From positions 1 through 9,248 of the forward strand of contig SXHS01000235.1 in NCBI GenBank assembly GCA_005773145.1: DNA of 9,248 nucleotides, given 5' to 3'. The notes beneath the pieces were generated by a model. The model did not search any database. It saw only the letters and a program-made list of their open reading frames with translations, and was not told where the DNA came from. This DNA comes from Planctomycetaceae bacterium. GTDB taxonomy: Bacteria; Planctomycetota; Planctomycetia; Pirellulales; Pirellulaceae. Shown here in pieces: positions 1 through 6,881 of this stretch. Every line of letters begins with the position of its first letter. Positions within the stretch are counted from its first letter, which is position 1. Made by a program: the position numbers and the translations under genes.

Positions 1-176
1 CAGACGGCGCCCTGGGCTAACAACGGCTCGGCCTTCTCCGGGCTGCGATTCCAGACCACCGTCGCATACCCGTGTTCGAGAAGCCGTTCGGTCAAGGCCG
101 TTCCCATTAATCCCAGGCCGATCACGCCGATTTTCTTGTCAGGATTTTTCTGCAACGAAGTAGAAGTATTCGTCAT
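1..176 (-). CDS. NAD(P)-dependent 3-hydroxyacid / 6-phosphogluconate dehydrogenase-like protein, N-terminal part
   Basis: The first 58 residues are present; the rest lies beyond the window edge. After a polar leader of about 15 residues comes a Rossmann beta-alpha-beta start, KKIGVIGLGLMG, with the GxGxxG dinucleotide-binding loop, followed by the segment VVWNRSPEKAEPL. The N-R pair after the second strand is typical of NADP-preferring members of the beta-hydroxyacid dehydrogenase family (6-phosphogluconate dehydrogenase NAD-binding domain), which oxidise hydroxyacids or reduce semialdehydes in the cytoplasm. The ATG at 176-174 overlaps the TGA of the preceding DUF6807 gene as ATGA, which implies translational coupling and fixes the start. 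No strong Shine-Dalgarno is seen. The substrate cannot be predicted because the catalytic half is missing. An imine reductase or glyoxylate/succinic semialdehyde reductase relative is equally possible. Confidence 0.8.
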   Translation of the reverse strand, partial: MTNTSTSLQKNPDKKIGVIGLGLMGTALTERLLEHGYATVVWNRSPEKAEPLLAQGAV

Positions 177-1156
177 GGGAGTCTCGTTTCTATCGTTCGC
201 TGGCTCGATAGGGATGGTTTTGCCAATAGGTCTAAAAAGTCGTTGTAAGCGGCCTTCAAGTCGGGGCTGGAGCCAATAGGATCGGCATGCAGCAATACCC
301 CGTAGCGCAGTTGAAATGTCTCACCCGGTCGAACCACTACCCGGCTTGGCTCGCCACCGGTGAACGCCTTGCGACCGAATGGATTGGCCACAAGCAATCC
401 ATAGTCGCGTGCATGGAGCCAACTCGGTCGGAAATTAGTCGGGGCAGCCATTAGCGTCACGCCCACGCGGCGCCCATCGATCATGCCGCTCGAATCGCAC
501 CAATTGGCGGTCTGACCCCAAATCTGTTGTGGGCCAACACGTCCCTTACTGTCGAGCATCGCGCCGCCCGCCTTGACTGTAATCGGGCTAGCCACGCGCA
601 CTCCGAGTCCCATCTCCTCCTGATCACCGAAAGAGAACTCTTTGTCGGCCGAAAAAGTCGAGTCCCACAGCAGCAGGTAGCCGCTCGGGCGGACGAGGAA
701 CTGATAGCGGCCCAATTCGTGGGACACAGTTGTTCCATCTTGGCGATCGTAACGGTTGCGTACAGCGAAAGATCCTTTGTTGAGACCGCCTTTGGGCTGC
801 ACGGCAAAGGACTCGTGCACGACCCGGCTGCGATTCCGCCAAAAATCCCCGCCCCCCAAATCACCGAAGGCCAGAAAGATACCCGGATGGTTTTGGGGAT
901 GATCGGTCAGGTCTTTGCCTTCGATGGGAGGGTGGTTCCGCGTAACCTGGACGCCGCCAGGCGCGCGGACACTGGCAAAGAACGGCCGCAAGATCTCCGG
1001 GTCGGCATAGCAGTATACTGCCACGGGCGCTTCGGCGATCTTCACGATAATCTTGCCCTGCTCATGGGCAAACGTCACGGCGGGTTCCGCTCTGACTGTC
1101 GCGGGGAGCAGCAAGCACATCGTCACGATGCAGGCGCCGAAGTATTCTGCCGTCAT
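173..1156 (-). CDS. Secreted DUF6807 (PmoA-like) family protein
   Basis: This 327-residue protein begins with a hydrophobic signal-like segment (about residues 5-23, ending VRA before EPAV), so it is probably exported. The rest matches the DUF6807 family (Pfam label 'PmoA'), which is common beside sugar oxidoreductases in planctomycetes and has no firmly known reaction. The name does not mean a methane monooxygenase subunit. Family hallmarks are a His/Asp-rich motif, TDHPQNHPGIFLAFGDLGG (residues 84-102, with H86 and H90), then DFWRN (104-108), a beta-rich middle, and the C-terminal motif LRYGVLLH with a Pro shortly after. The start is well supported by AAAGGAGG at 1168-1161, four bases before the ATG. 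That site and an ATGA overlap lie in the end of a decayed dehydrogenase gene. The stop overlaps the start of the next dehydrogenase gene. The conserved histidines suggest a metal or ligand site, but that is inference. Confidence 0.85.
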   Translation of the reverse strand: MTAEYFGACIVTMCLLLPATVRAEPAVTFAHEQGKIIVKIAEAPVAVYCYADPEILRPFFASVRAPGGVQVTRNHPPIEGKDLTDHPQNHPGIFLAFGDLGGGDFWRNRSRVVHESFAVQPKGGLNKGSFAVRNRYDRQDGTTVSHELGRYQFLVRPSGYLLLWDSTFSADKEFSFGDQEEMGLGVRVASPITVKAGGAMLDSKGRVGPQQIWGQTANWCDSSGMIDGRRVGVTLMAAPTNFRPSWLHARDYGLLVANPFGRKAFTGGEPSRVVVRPGETFQLRYGVLLHADPIGSSPDLKAAYNDFLDLLAKPSLSSQRTIETRLP

Positions 1157-1435
1157 GCTGCCTCCTTTGGAATCGCCCAGTCTCCGCCCTCACGATAGGC
1201 GCGTGAAAGTAGACGGTTCGCCTCCTCATCGCCAATAATCTGCTCCTTCCGGGGATCGATCCTCAAGGAACGCCCCAGTCGCTCGGCAAAGTTATCGAGA
1301 TGGACCAGAGCCGCATCTCGAAGATCAATTGCCGTTCATGGCCTGCCTTGCCATCGCCGGGATACTCGAAGGTGATCGTCGCCGTATCGGGAAACTCCTG
1401 GTCGTCATCGTCTCAATCAGGTAAATGCCTTGCTC
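1153..1435 (-). pseudogene. Decayed Gfo/Idh/MocA-family oxidoreductase remnant (middle and C-terminal pieces)
   Basis: Three pieces of one Gfo/Idh/MocA protein can be read in three different frames. A short piece QGIYLI (about 1432-1415) is followed, after a frame change, by DDDQEFPDTATITFEYPG and then GKAGHERQLIFEMRLWS (about 1409-1303). This is the central beta-sheet substrate-domain motif usually seen as D-D-x-E-F-P-D-T-x-x-x-T-F-E-Y-P-G. A second frame change then leads directly to HLDNFAERLGRSLRIDP and a tail with GDEEANRLLSRAYRE (1302-1153), the typical C-terminus of planctomycete members. Intact relatives carry several tens of residues between these motifs, plus a Rossmann domain of well over 100 residues at the front; both are absent. 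There is a TGA at 1415-1413 in the central frame. The gene is therefore truncated, internally deleted and frameshifted. Its stop still overlaps the DUF6807 start as ATGA. The 1436-1535 stretch between it and the GH123 stop holds nothing I recognise. Confidence 0.8.
1161..1168 (-). promoter_or_regulatory. Strong Shine-Dalgarno for the DUF6807 gene
   Basis: AAAGGAGG reads on the minus strand four bases before the ATG at 1156. It is the strongest ribosome binding site in the window. It lies inside the last codons of the broken Gfo/Idh/MocA gene, so it has survived the decay of that gene. Confidence 0.75.
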
Positions 1436-1535
1436 GGGTTCCTCACTTTTTCGTGGACTCATTCTACGGTGGATTGTACTGCACTTGCTTACCGTCACTG
1501 TTGGTGCCAACCCATTCGCGATGCGCTCGCTATCC

Positions 1536-3809
1536 TCAATTTGGGGTTGCCTCCGTCGCACCGCGCTCGCCGCCAGTTGTCCCGTGAATGCCTAATCGCT
1601 CAAGAGCTTGGCTCACCGCCAAGCGGTTGGCTTCGATAGCTAAGGCGGTGTTGTAGGCGTCGCCACCGGAGCGGCGGATCTTCGCAAGCAGCGGGTGGTT
1701 CGGGCTCCTTTCGGCCAGGAGGGTCAGGTAGTCGAAATCATCCATTCCATCGCGAAACCGAGCCAACCGAACCGATGGCAGCACTTCGTCTTTGCCGGGA
1801 TAGACGATCATGGCAGAGCCGGGGCCGCTGTCGTCTCTGCCGGTGGTCCAAACCAGTGGGTCTTGTGTACAGGGCCGCTCTGCATAGATATTGCTCCACT
1901 GCGCCGCGCCGTAGTTGAGATACCCCGTGTTGCCGCGAAGCCAGGAAACCCAACCGGTGGCGCGGATTTCAGTGAGGGGTTCCGTGTCGATGGTAACACC
2001 TGCCGGCGGACTGGGCCCAATCTGGTATTCCCAAACCTCGATAGGTTGGACACGTTTTCTCGGTTGTGTCGCCTCCAATGGCAGCCCCCGCCGCAGGAAC
2101 TCCACCTCGTCTACAACCGGTTTCTCTGCTCGACCTTTTCTCCAAATTAGGCGGATAGCCTTATACGAAGATCTCTCGAAGGACCACTCCTTTCCATCCC
2201 TGCCCCGCTGCGTCAACAGTAGCGGCCGGAAGTTCACCCCATCGGTCGAACCCTCGCAGACCCAAGTGGCTTCCTCCCTGGTGATGTTGCCGGCAGGCTC
2301 GGTGCGTATGCCATCGATTAACGTCAGCTTATCAAAGTCAAAACGCAGCCACTGCGATTGATTTATGTTGGGAGGCTCCCACGTGGTATAATCACAGCCG
2401 TCGTATGCATCTTCCGGCTCGGCCCGATAGAATGCCCCGCTATCCCTTCCGCCGGTCGCACTCGCGGTGACTCGTGCGGCGAAGTTCTTGGGGCCGTAAA
2501 GCGAGACACCGTCGCGCAGCATCCGGTAGGTGGCTAAATCGCAGAAAAACAAGTGCGGCGAAGCGATGTCAAACCACCCCTGGTGAATCGGATGAAGGGC
2601 CAGCACACTCAACAGTTTGATGCGCGGTTCGACGGCGCGGAACACTTTGACCGCCGCTAAGAATGACGACCAACTGCCACGATTGGACTCTTCGTCTCTG
2701 ATCTGCAAACAGGCCCGGTCCAGCAGTCCTTGCTCTTCAAGCCAGTTGGCCAATGGAACCAGATACGCCCGCGCCCGCGCCTCGGGGGTGTTTTCTGGTG
2801 CAGCGGAAAGGTCAAGAATTTTCCCCGTCGCGCGATCGATAACTGGGTCGAATAGAATCCTCGAATCCCCCGCGTTACCCTGTAACCCTGGCCCGACATT
2901 CAATGTGCGGAAGCCGCTGGCGACCGCCAGCTCCAATCGCCGGCGCATGCGATCCCACTCGCAAGTAATCGTCCCGTCCGCCTCGCGATACCAAACCACG
3001 TCGCCCGGTTGAAACACACTGGTGGACACACGGTAGGCACCGAACATGCGGATCGCGTCGTCCAGGATCGCCTCTTCTTTCCGCGGATCGTAGAGACTGC
3101 TGAAATGGCTCCAATAGCTGGTGTGCAACCGTGGCGCGGTGGGCAGCGTGAAGTTGCAGACTCGCAATTTTACCGGTACGCCGGTGAGCAGTCGATCGTC
3201 TGAAAACACTCGGATGTTACCGGTGTATGTCCCGGCAATCGCGTTTTCAGGAACCTGTAGGGTTACCCACAAACTGCGCGCCTGCCCGGGCGGACAGGTG
3301 AATGGCTGGAGCCGAAGCAATGGATCGGGCCAGACGCCCAATCGCTTCCCCCGGTAGGATGATTTGTCCACGTAGGTATAACCTACGAGCGGCACTTCAA
3401 CGTGATCGGCCGCAATCGTCCCCGCGCCGCCGACCCGGCACAGGTCACTGACCTCCACTCGCTCCACCGAGAGTGGCTCCGGCCCGGCGGAAAGCACGAT
3501 TTGTGCACTTTCGTGTTCGCGCCTCGCGGCGGTCAACACCACCTCTGCCTGCATCTGCTCCGCTTTCGGCGGTTCCCCAGGAAACACATTCACCATCGAG
3601 GAAACGATACCGACTTGCCTCACGGCGGACCGGTCGCCCAACGGCTCCAAATGCGCTAGCAGTTTCGCAAACTTCGCCTTTTCTGCGGCCTCCTGTTGCG
3701 GGGAAGTCATCTTGGATATCCGCTCCTCCTCACCGGCGGCTGGCTTGCCAGGCGAAGCCATCAACAAGGTCAAGGTCAGCAGGACCCCTCGTCCGATAAG
3801 GCGTTTCAT
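1536..3809 (-). CDS. Secreted GH123/DUF4091 glycoside hydrolase-like protein with inserted F5/8 type C (discoidin) domain
   Basis: From the ATG at 3809 the protein has 757 residues. Residues 1-26 form a signal peptide (basic MKRLIGRG, hydrophobic LLTLTLLMASPG, then AAG before EEE). An N-terminal beta-sandwich (about 65-225) contains REHESAQIVL, a motif typical of DUF4091/GH123 proteins. A TIM-barrel-like region follows with the acidic pair D372-E373 in LQIRDEES. This matches the adjacent Asp/Glu of GH123 beta-N-acetylgalactosaminidases, which act by substrate-assisted catalysis. About residues 445-575 form an F5/8 type C carbohydrate-binding module (SQWLRFDFDK, DGIRTEPAG, STDGVNF, YKAIRLIW). 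The C-terminal DUF4091 part (about 590-700) has GWVSWLRGNTGYLNYG, IVYPGKD and SVRLARFRDGMDDFDYL. The frame stays open upstream to 4109, but that part overlaps the symporter gene and lacks the signal peptide, so I reject it. A GTG three codons upstream is an alternative start. The substrate is uncertain and need not be GalNAc. Confidence 0.85.
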   Translation of the reverse strand: MKRLIGRGVLLTLTLLMASPGKPAAGEEERISKMTSPQQEAAEKAKFAKLLAHLEPLGDRSAVRQVGIVSSMVNVFPGEPPKAEQMQAEVVLTAARREHESAQIVLSAGPEPLSVERVEVSDLCRVGGAGTIAADHVEVPLVGYTYVDKSSYRGKRLGVWPDPLLRLQPFTCPPGQARSLWVTLQVPENAIAGTYTGNIRVFSDDRLLTGVPVKLRVCNFTLPTAPRLHTSYWSHFSSLYDPRKEEAILDDAIRMFGAYRVSTSVFQPGDVVWYREADGTITCEWDRMRRRLELAVASGFRTLNVGPGLQGNAGDSRILFDPVIDRATGKILDLSAAPENTPEARARAYLVPLANWLEEQGLLDRACLQIRDEESNRGSWSSFLAAVKVFRAVEPRIKLLSVLALHPIHQGWFDIASPHLFFCDLATYRMLRDGVSLYGPKNFAARVTASATGGRDSGAFYRAEPEDAYDGCDYTTWEPPNINQSQWLRFDFDKLTLIDGIRTEPAGNITREEATWVCEGSTDGVNFRPLLLTQRGRDGKEWSFERSSYKAIRLIWRKGRAEKPVVDEVEFLRRGLPLEATQPRKRVQPIEVWEYQIGPSPPAGVTIDTEPLTEIRATGWVSWLRGNTGYLNYGAAQWSNIYAERPCTQDPLVWTTGRDDSGPGSAMIVYPGKDEVLPSVRLARFRDGMDDFDYLTLLAERSPNHPLLAKIRRSGGDAYNTALAIEANRLAVSQALERLGIHGTTGGERGATEATPN

Positions 3810-3951
3810 GCCGGCCACCAATCCATCGAGGCGTGCGGCGTCCAGCCGCAGCTCTCTTTTTTGCGGGACTCGGTTTTTGCACGTTCTTGAGTCGCACCTC
3901 GTGGCTCTCCAAAATCCGCTGTAAACGTACATCGTGCCAGGCCATCCAAGG

Positions 3952-5673
3952 TCAAGGGCCGGCAAGCCAACGAGCCAAGAGCACGACCGCCGCCAGCATG
4001 CCGAGCACGACCAATACAAGTGCGATAAATCCGTAGACTGCTTCGTGTCGCTGTCGGGCCTGATCGATCCGGTCAACATACTGACCCAGATCCTGGCGTG
4101 ACTCCACACCTGCAGGCGGGGCGAATGTATTCGTGCCCGGCATGGCCGAAAACCCCGCCTCCAGAAGCACGTGCTCCTGGCCGATCGGAGTCTTCAGCAG
4201 CAGGAAGAAAGCGTCCGTCAGGCCCTTGCTTTCCGGCTTGGTAACCAAGCTAATCACTATGCCCGTAAGCACACCCGTAACAATAAACAACGTGATTGTC
4301 TTGGGCAGTCCGACATCTCCCTCCCAGCCGAAGGCGTATCGCCCCACGAGCATGGCCCCCAATGCTCCCAAGAAGCTGCCAAATGCTCCATAACGGTTTG
4401 CTCGGCGCCATAACAGCCCGATAACAAACGGAATGCCCATTAGCGGAATTGTTTGCCACAGGAATCGCATAGCGGCGGGTACGTCGGTAAAAGCATAGGA
4501 GAGCCCAATAGACACGACGGCAAATGCCAAAGAGGCAAGGCGACTGACGTTTACCATTGTCTTTTCGTCTGCGGCCGGCATGATGCGCCGGTGGATACTG
4601 TTGGAGTAAATGCCGGCAAAACTTAGCATGTTAACCGCGCAGTTGTCCATCACCGAGGCCATTGCGCAAGCCATCATAAGGCCCAAAAACCCCGATGGCA
4701 GGAGTTCCCGACACATGGCCCCGAAGGCGTGATCCGAGTCGATTTTGCCGGCTCCAAACAAAGCAATCGCCATGACACCGGTCAAGGCCCAGGGAATGGT
4801 CATTAATCGCTTCAGAATCATCCCACTGATGAATCCCACACGGCTATCCATCTCGCTTTTGGCCGACGCTACGTTGGCCATGATATGCGGTTGTGCCAGC
4901 ATGCTGATCAAGGAGTTGAACGTCATGGCGATAATCCAATACAGTGTCATTTCCTGGGAAAGCACGAGACGAAAGGTCTCCTGGGGATCCGACAGTCCGG
5001 CGCGAAAACCCTCCAACCCGCCAATTCGCATCCAAAAGAATGGAATCACCAACAGCGACATCACAATCGTCATGAACCCCTGCAAGAAGTCATTCCAGAC
5101 TGCGGCAATCAGACCACCGGCGATGCCATAAAGGAACGACACGACCGCCACGAGAAGGATCATCCCTTGCCAGGAAATAGCGCCGTCGGTAAGAGCTTCT
5201 AACATGCGCGCAGATCCGTAGAGCATGACGCTCGTCATACTGACCGTCACATAGAGCGCAAAGATGGCATACAGCAGCATGAACTCCGCACCAAATCGTC
5301 GCTCAAAGAAGTCCGCTGTGGTAAGCACCCGTGCCCGCCGGAAAACGGGCGTCAGAAGCCAGTAGAGGGGAAGCGTGAACAGCATTACCCACTGATACCA
5401 GATACCGGCTAAACCGACCTTATAAGACTGCGCGGCCACGGCCACGGCCGACTCGGCATGAGTCCCGGTACCGAAGGCAAACATGGTCGTCATGAGCTTG
5501 CCGAACCTTCGACCACCCATGAAGTAGTCTTCACGATTGCGCACCAGCCTTGACGAAGCAACCCCAATGGCGATCACAACGACGAAGTAGGCGATCAGAA
5601 CAGCAGCATCCAGTCCAGTGATATTTTGCACAGCGTAAGTTCTCGACCCAGAATTGCGCTTCGCGCCGTTCAC
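3952..5673 (-). CDS. Sodium:solute symporter (SSS family)
   Basis: This 573-residue inner-membrane protein has many hydrophobic segments, beginning with LDAAVLIAYFVVVIAIGVAS (21-40) and ending with a C-terminal helix (about 548-568). Its length and helix density fit the 13-14-helix sodium:solute symporter family (LeuT fold, SGLT/SiaT relatives). Family motifs are DYFMGGRRFG (49-58) in the first loop, the GGLIAAVWNDFLQG segment (about 187-199) and the PHIMANVASAKSE segment after the next helices. It probably imports a sugar or sugar acid with Na+. The start is the weak point: there is no ATG in this frame back to an upstream TGA, so GTG at 5673 is chosen. A GTG at 5631 is an alternative, and neither has a convincing Shine-Dalgarno. 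It sits between the aldo/keto reductase and the GH123 gene on the same strand, which fits uptake of products released by the secreted enzyme. Confidence 0.9.
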   Translation of the reverse strand: MNGAKRNSGSRTYAVQNITGLDAAVLIAYFVVVIAIGVASSRLVRNREDYFMGGRRFGKLMTTMFAFGTGTHAESAVAVAAQSYKVGLAGIWYQWVMLFTLPLYWLLTPVFRRARVLTTADFFERRFGAEFMLLYAIFALYVTVSMTSVMLYGSARMLEALTDGAISWQGMILLVAVVSFLYGIAGGLIAAVWNDFLQGFMTIVMSLLVIPFFWMRIGGLEGFRAGLSDPQETFRLVLSQEMTLYWIIAMTFNSLISMLAQPHIMANVASAKSEMDSRVGFISGMILKRLMTIPWALTGVMAIALFGAGKIDSDHAFGAMCRELLPSGFLGLMMACAMASVMDNCAVNMLSFAGIYSNSIHRRIMPAADEKTMVNVSRLASLAFAVVSIGLSYAFTDVPAAMRFLWQTIPLMGIPFVIGLLWRRANRYGAFGSFLGALGAMLVGRYAFGWEGDVGLPKTITLFIVTGVLTGIVISLVTKPESKGLTDAFFLLLKTPIGQEHVLLEAGFSAMPGTNTFAPPAGVESRQDLGQYVDRIDQARQRHEAVYGFIALVLVVLGMLAAVVLLARWLAGP

Positions 5674-5769
5674 GTTGAAGGACAGTTTAGCGGCGGTACC
5701 ACACTCGTCTCCCCTTGCCCCTGTGTGGAAATGGGGGGTGGGGTGTGGGGCTCACGGTCGGCCAAGAAT

Positions 5770-6864
5770 CTATGACGACGAGGCCCGCAGAACGGTTGCG
5801 CTGGCCGAGGCCCGCTTCGCCTTGCGCTTTGGCGAATGTGCGGGCGCCGGCGCGGGATGCCCGTCGAGCCGCTCCATCCGTGAAACATGATCCCAGGCGT
5901 CCGCGTTACTTCCGACAAGCTGCTTGACCTGGTGCGTGACCTCCGAGAGTCGCTGGAGCACGTCGGCGCTCAGTTTCAGATCGGCGGCGCGGGCGTTTTC
6001 CGCGGTCTGTGCCGCATTGCGCGCGCCGGCCACCACCGAAGTGACGCCCTGTTGGTGCAAGAGCCAGGCCAACGCAAGTAGGTTCATTGGCTGGCCAATC
6101 CCCGCGGCGATCTCCCGAATTTTCGTTAGGGCCGCGAAAACCTCGGCCTCGCAGCCGGACTCGCCATGCCGCGACAGCGGACGGTCGCCGGAAAACAACC
6201 GGGTACGGGCACGCTTCTCCGGCACGTCGTCGGCCGTGGCGAACTTCCCAGTCAGAATCCCCTGGCAGAGGGGGCTGTAGCAAAGTATGCCGATGCCGTT
6301 GGCGACGCACATCGGCGCAATCTGGTGCTCCACCGCGCGCCACAGCAGGCTGTACGGCAGTTGATTGCTCTCGACGTGCCCGATTTCCAGCAGTTCGCTC
6401 AAGAAGCTGACACCAAAATTCGATACCCCGATTGCCCGCACCATGCCCGCCGCCTTCAATCGGCAGAGTGCCTCGTAGATCGGCTCCAGCGGCAATTCAA
6501 CATTCGGCCAGTGGACCTGGTAAAGATCGATGTAGTCGGTTTTCAGACGCCGAAGACTCGTTTCACAACACCGGCGGACGCTTCCCGGATCAGCAAGGTC
6601 TTGCGCGCCGATCTTGGTCGCTAGTATGACCTCTTTCCGATGGGGCCCGAGGGCTTCTCCGAAAATCTCTTCGGAATCCCCGTTGCCGTAGGCCGGGGCT
6701 GTGTCGAAGAAGTTGACGCCTGCCTCCAGGGCAGCATGTAGCGCCTGGATCGAGTCCTCGCGAGACTGTTCGTCCCAAAAGAAGTCTTTCGTGCTGACTG
6801 ACCAGCCCCCCAGGCACATGGCGGACACCATCATGTCGGTTTGTCCGAGACGCCGATATTCCAT
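5770..6864 (-). CDS. Aldo/keto reductase
   Basis: This 364-residue cytoplasmic NADP(H)-dependent oxidoreductase starts MEYRRLGQTDMMVSAMCLGG, a canonical aldo/keto reductase N-terminus. The catalytic tetrad is visible as D54 and Y59 in FFDTAPAYGNGDSE, K84 in LATKIG and H118 in YQVHWP. The barrel continues with RAIGVSNFG (143-151), YSPLCQGILTGKF (196-208) and LAWLLHQQGVTSVVAGAR (265-282), the last covering the cofactor-binding region near the C-terminus. The ending is odd: after about residue 335 there is a low-complexity Ala/Pro/Lys/Arg/Ser tail (PAPAPAHSPKRKAKRASASA) that is not part of the usual fold. AAAGGA lies nine bases before the ATG at 6864. The lacI stop is 17 bases upstream, so the two genes are probably one transcript. 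The frame is open further upstream across lacI, but that stretch is a shadow. The substrate is likely a sugar or sugar-derived aldehyde/ketone (inference). Confidence 0.93.
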   Translation of the reverse strand: MEYRRLGQTDMMVSAMCLGGWSVSTKDFFWDEQSREDSIQALHAALEAGVNFFDTAPAYGNGDSEEIFGEALGPHRKEVILATKIGAQDLADPGSVRRCCETSLRRLKTDYIDLYQVHWPNVELPLEPIYEALCRLKAAGMVRAIGVSNFGVSFLSELLEIGHVESNQLPYSLLWRAVEHQIAPMCVANGIGILCYSPLCQGILTGKFATADDVPEKRARTRLFSGDRPLSRHGESGCEAEVFAALTKIREIAAGIGQPMNLLALAWLLHQQGVTSVVAGARNAAQTAENARAADLKLSADVLQRLSEVTHQVKQLVGSNADAWDHVSRMERLDGHPAPAPAHSPKRKAKRASASATVLRASSS

Positions 6865-6873
6865 TCCATCACG

Positions 6874-6879
6874 TCCTTT
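6874..6879 (-). promoter_or_regulatory. Shine-Dalgarno deciding the aldo/keto reductase start
   Basis: AAAGGA lies in the 17-base gap after the lacI stop, nine bases before ATG 6864. It separates the true start from the long upstream open frame, and from an out-of-frame ATG at 6869. Confidence 0.6.
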
Positions 6880-6881
6880 CT

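Noticed and set aside
527..1198. A 223-codon plus-strand open frame.
   Set aside because: It is antisense to the well-supported DUF6807 gene and shows no family motif; other plus-strand frames between 1300 and 7700 are similar shadows.
1436..1535. A readable stretch REWVGTNSDGKQVQYNPP between the GH123 stop and the dehydrogenase remnant.
   Set aside because: It is bounded by stops on both sides after about 20 residues and I could not tie it to any family; it may be more of the decayed dehydrogenase or chance.
3834..3862. Hairpin TGCGGC-N5-GCCGCA followed by a T-rich run, like a plus-strand terminator.
   Set aside because: No plus-strand gene lies upstream for it to terminate. In the minus-strand mRNA the T-run lies on the wrong side, so it is at most a leader hairpin 25 bases before the GH123 start.
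3810..4109. A 100-residue N-terminal extension of the GH123 frame.
   Set aside because: It overlaps the end of the symporter gene in another frame and precedes a clean signal peptide at 3809, which must be at the N-terminus.
5733..5750. G-rich tract as a possible G-quadruplex.
   Set aside because: It has runs of six, four and four G with short loops, but not four separate runs of three or more with loops between them.
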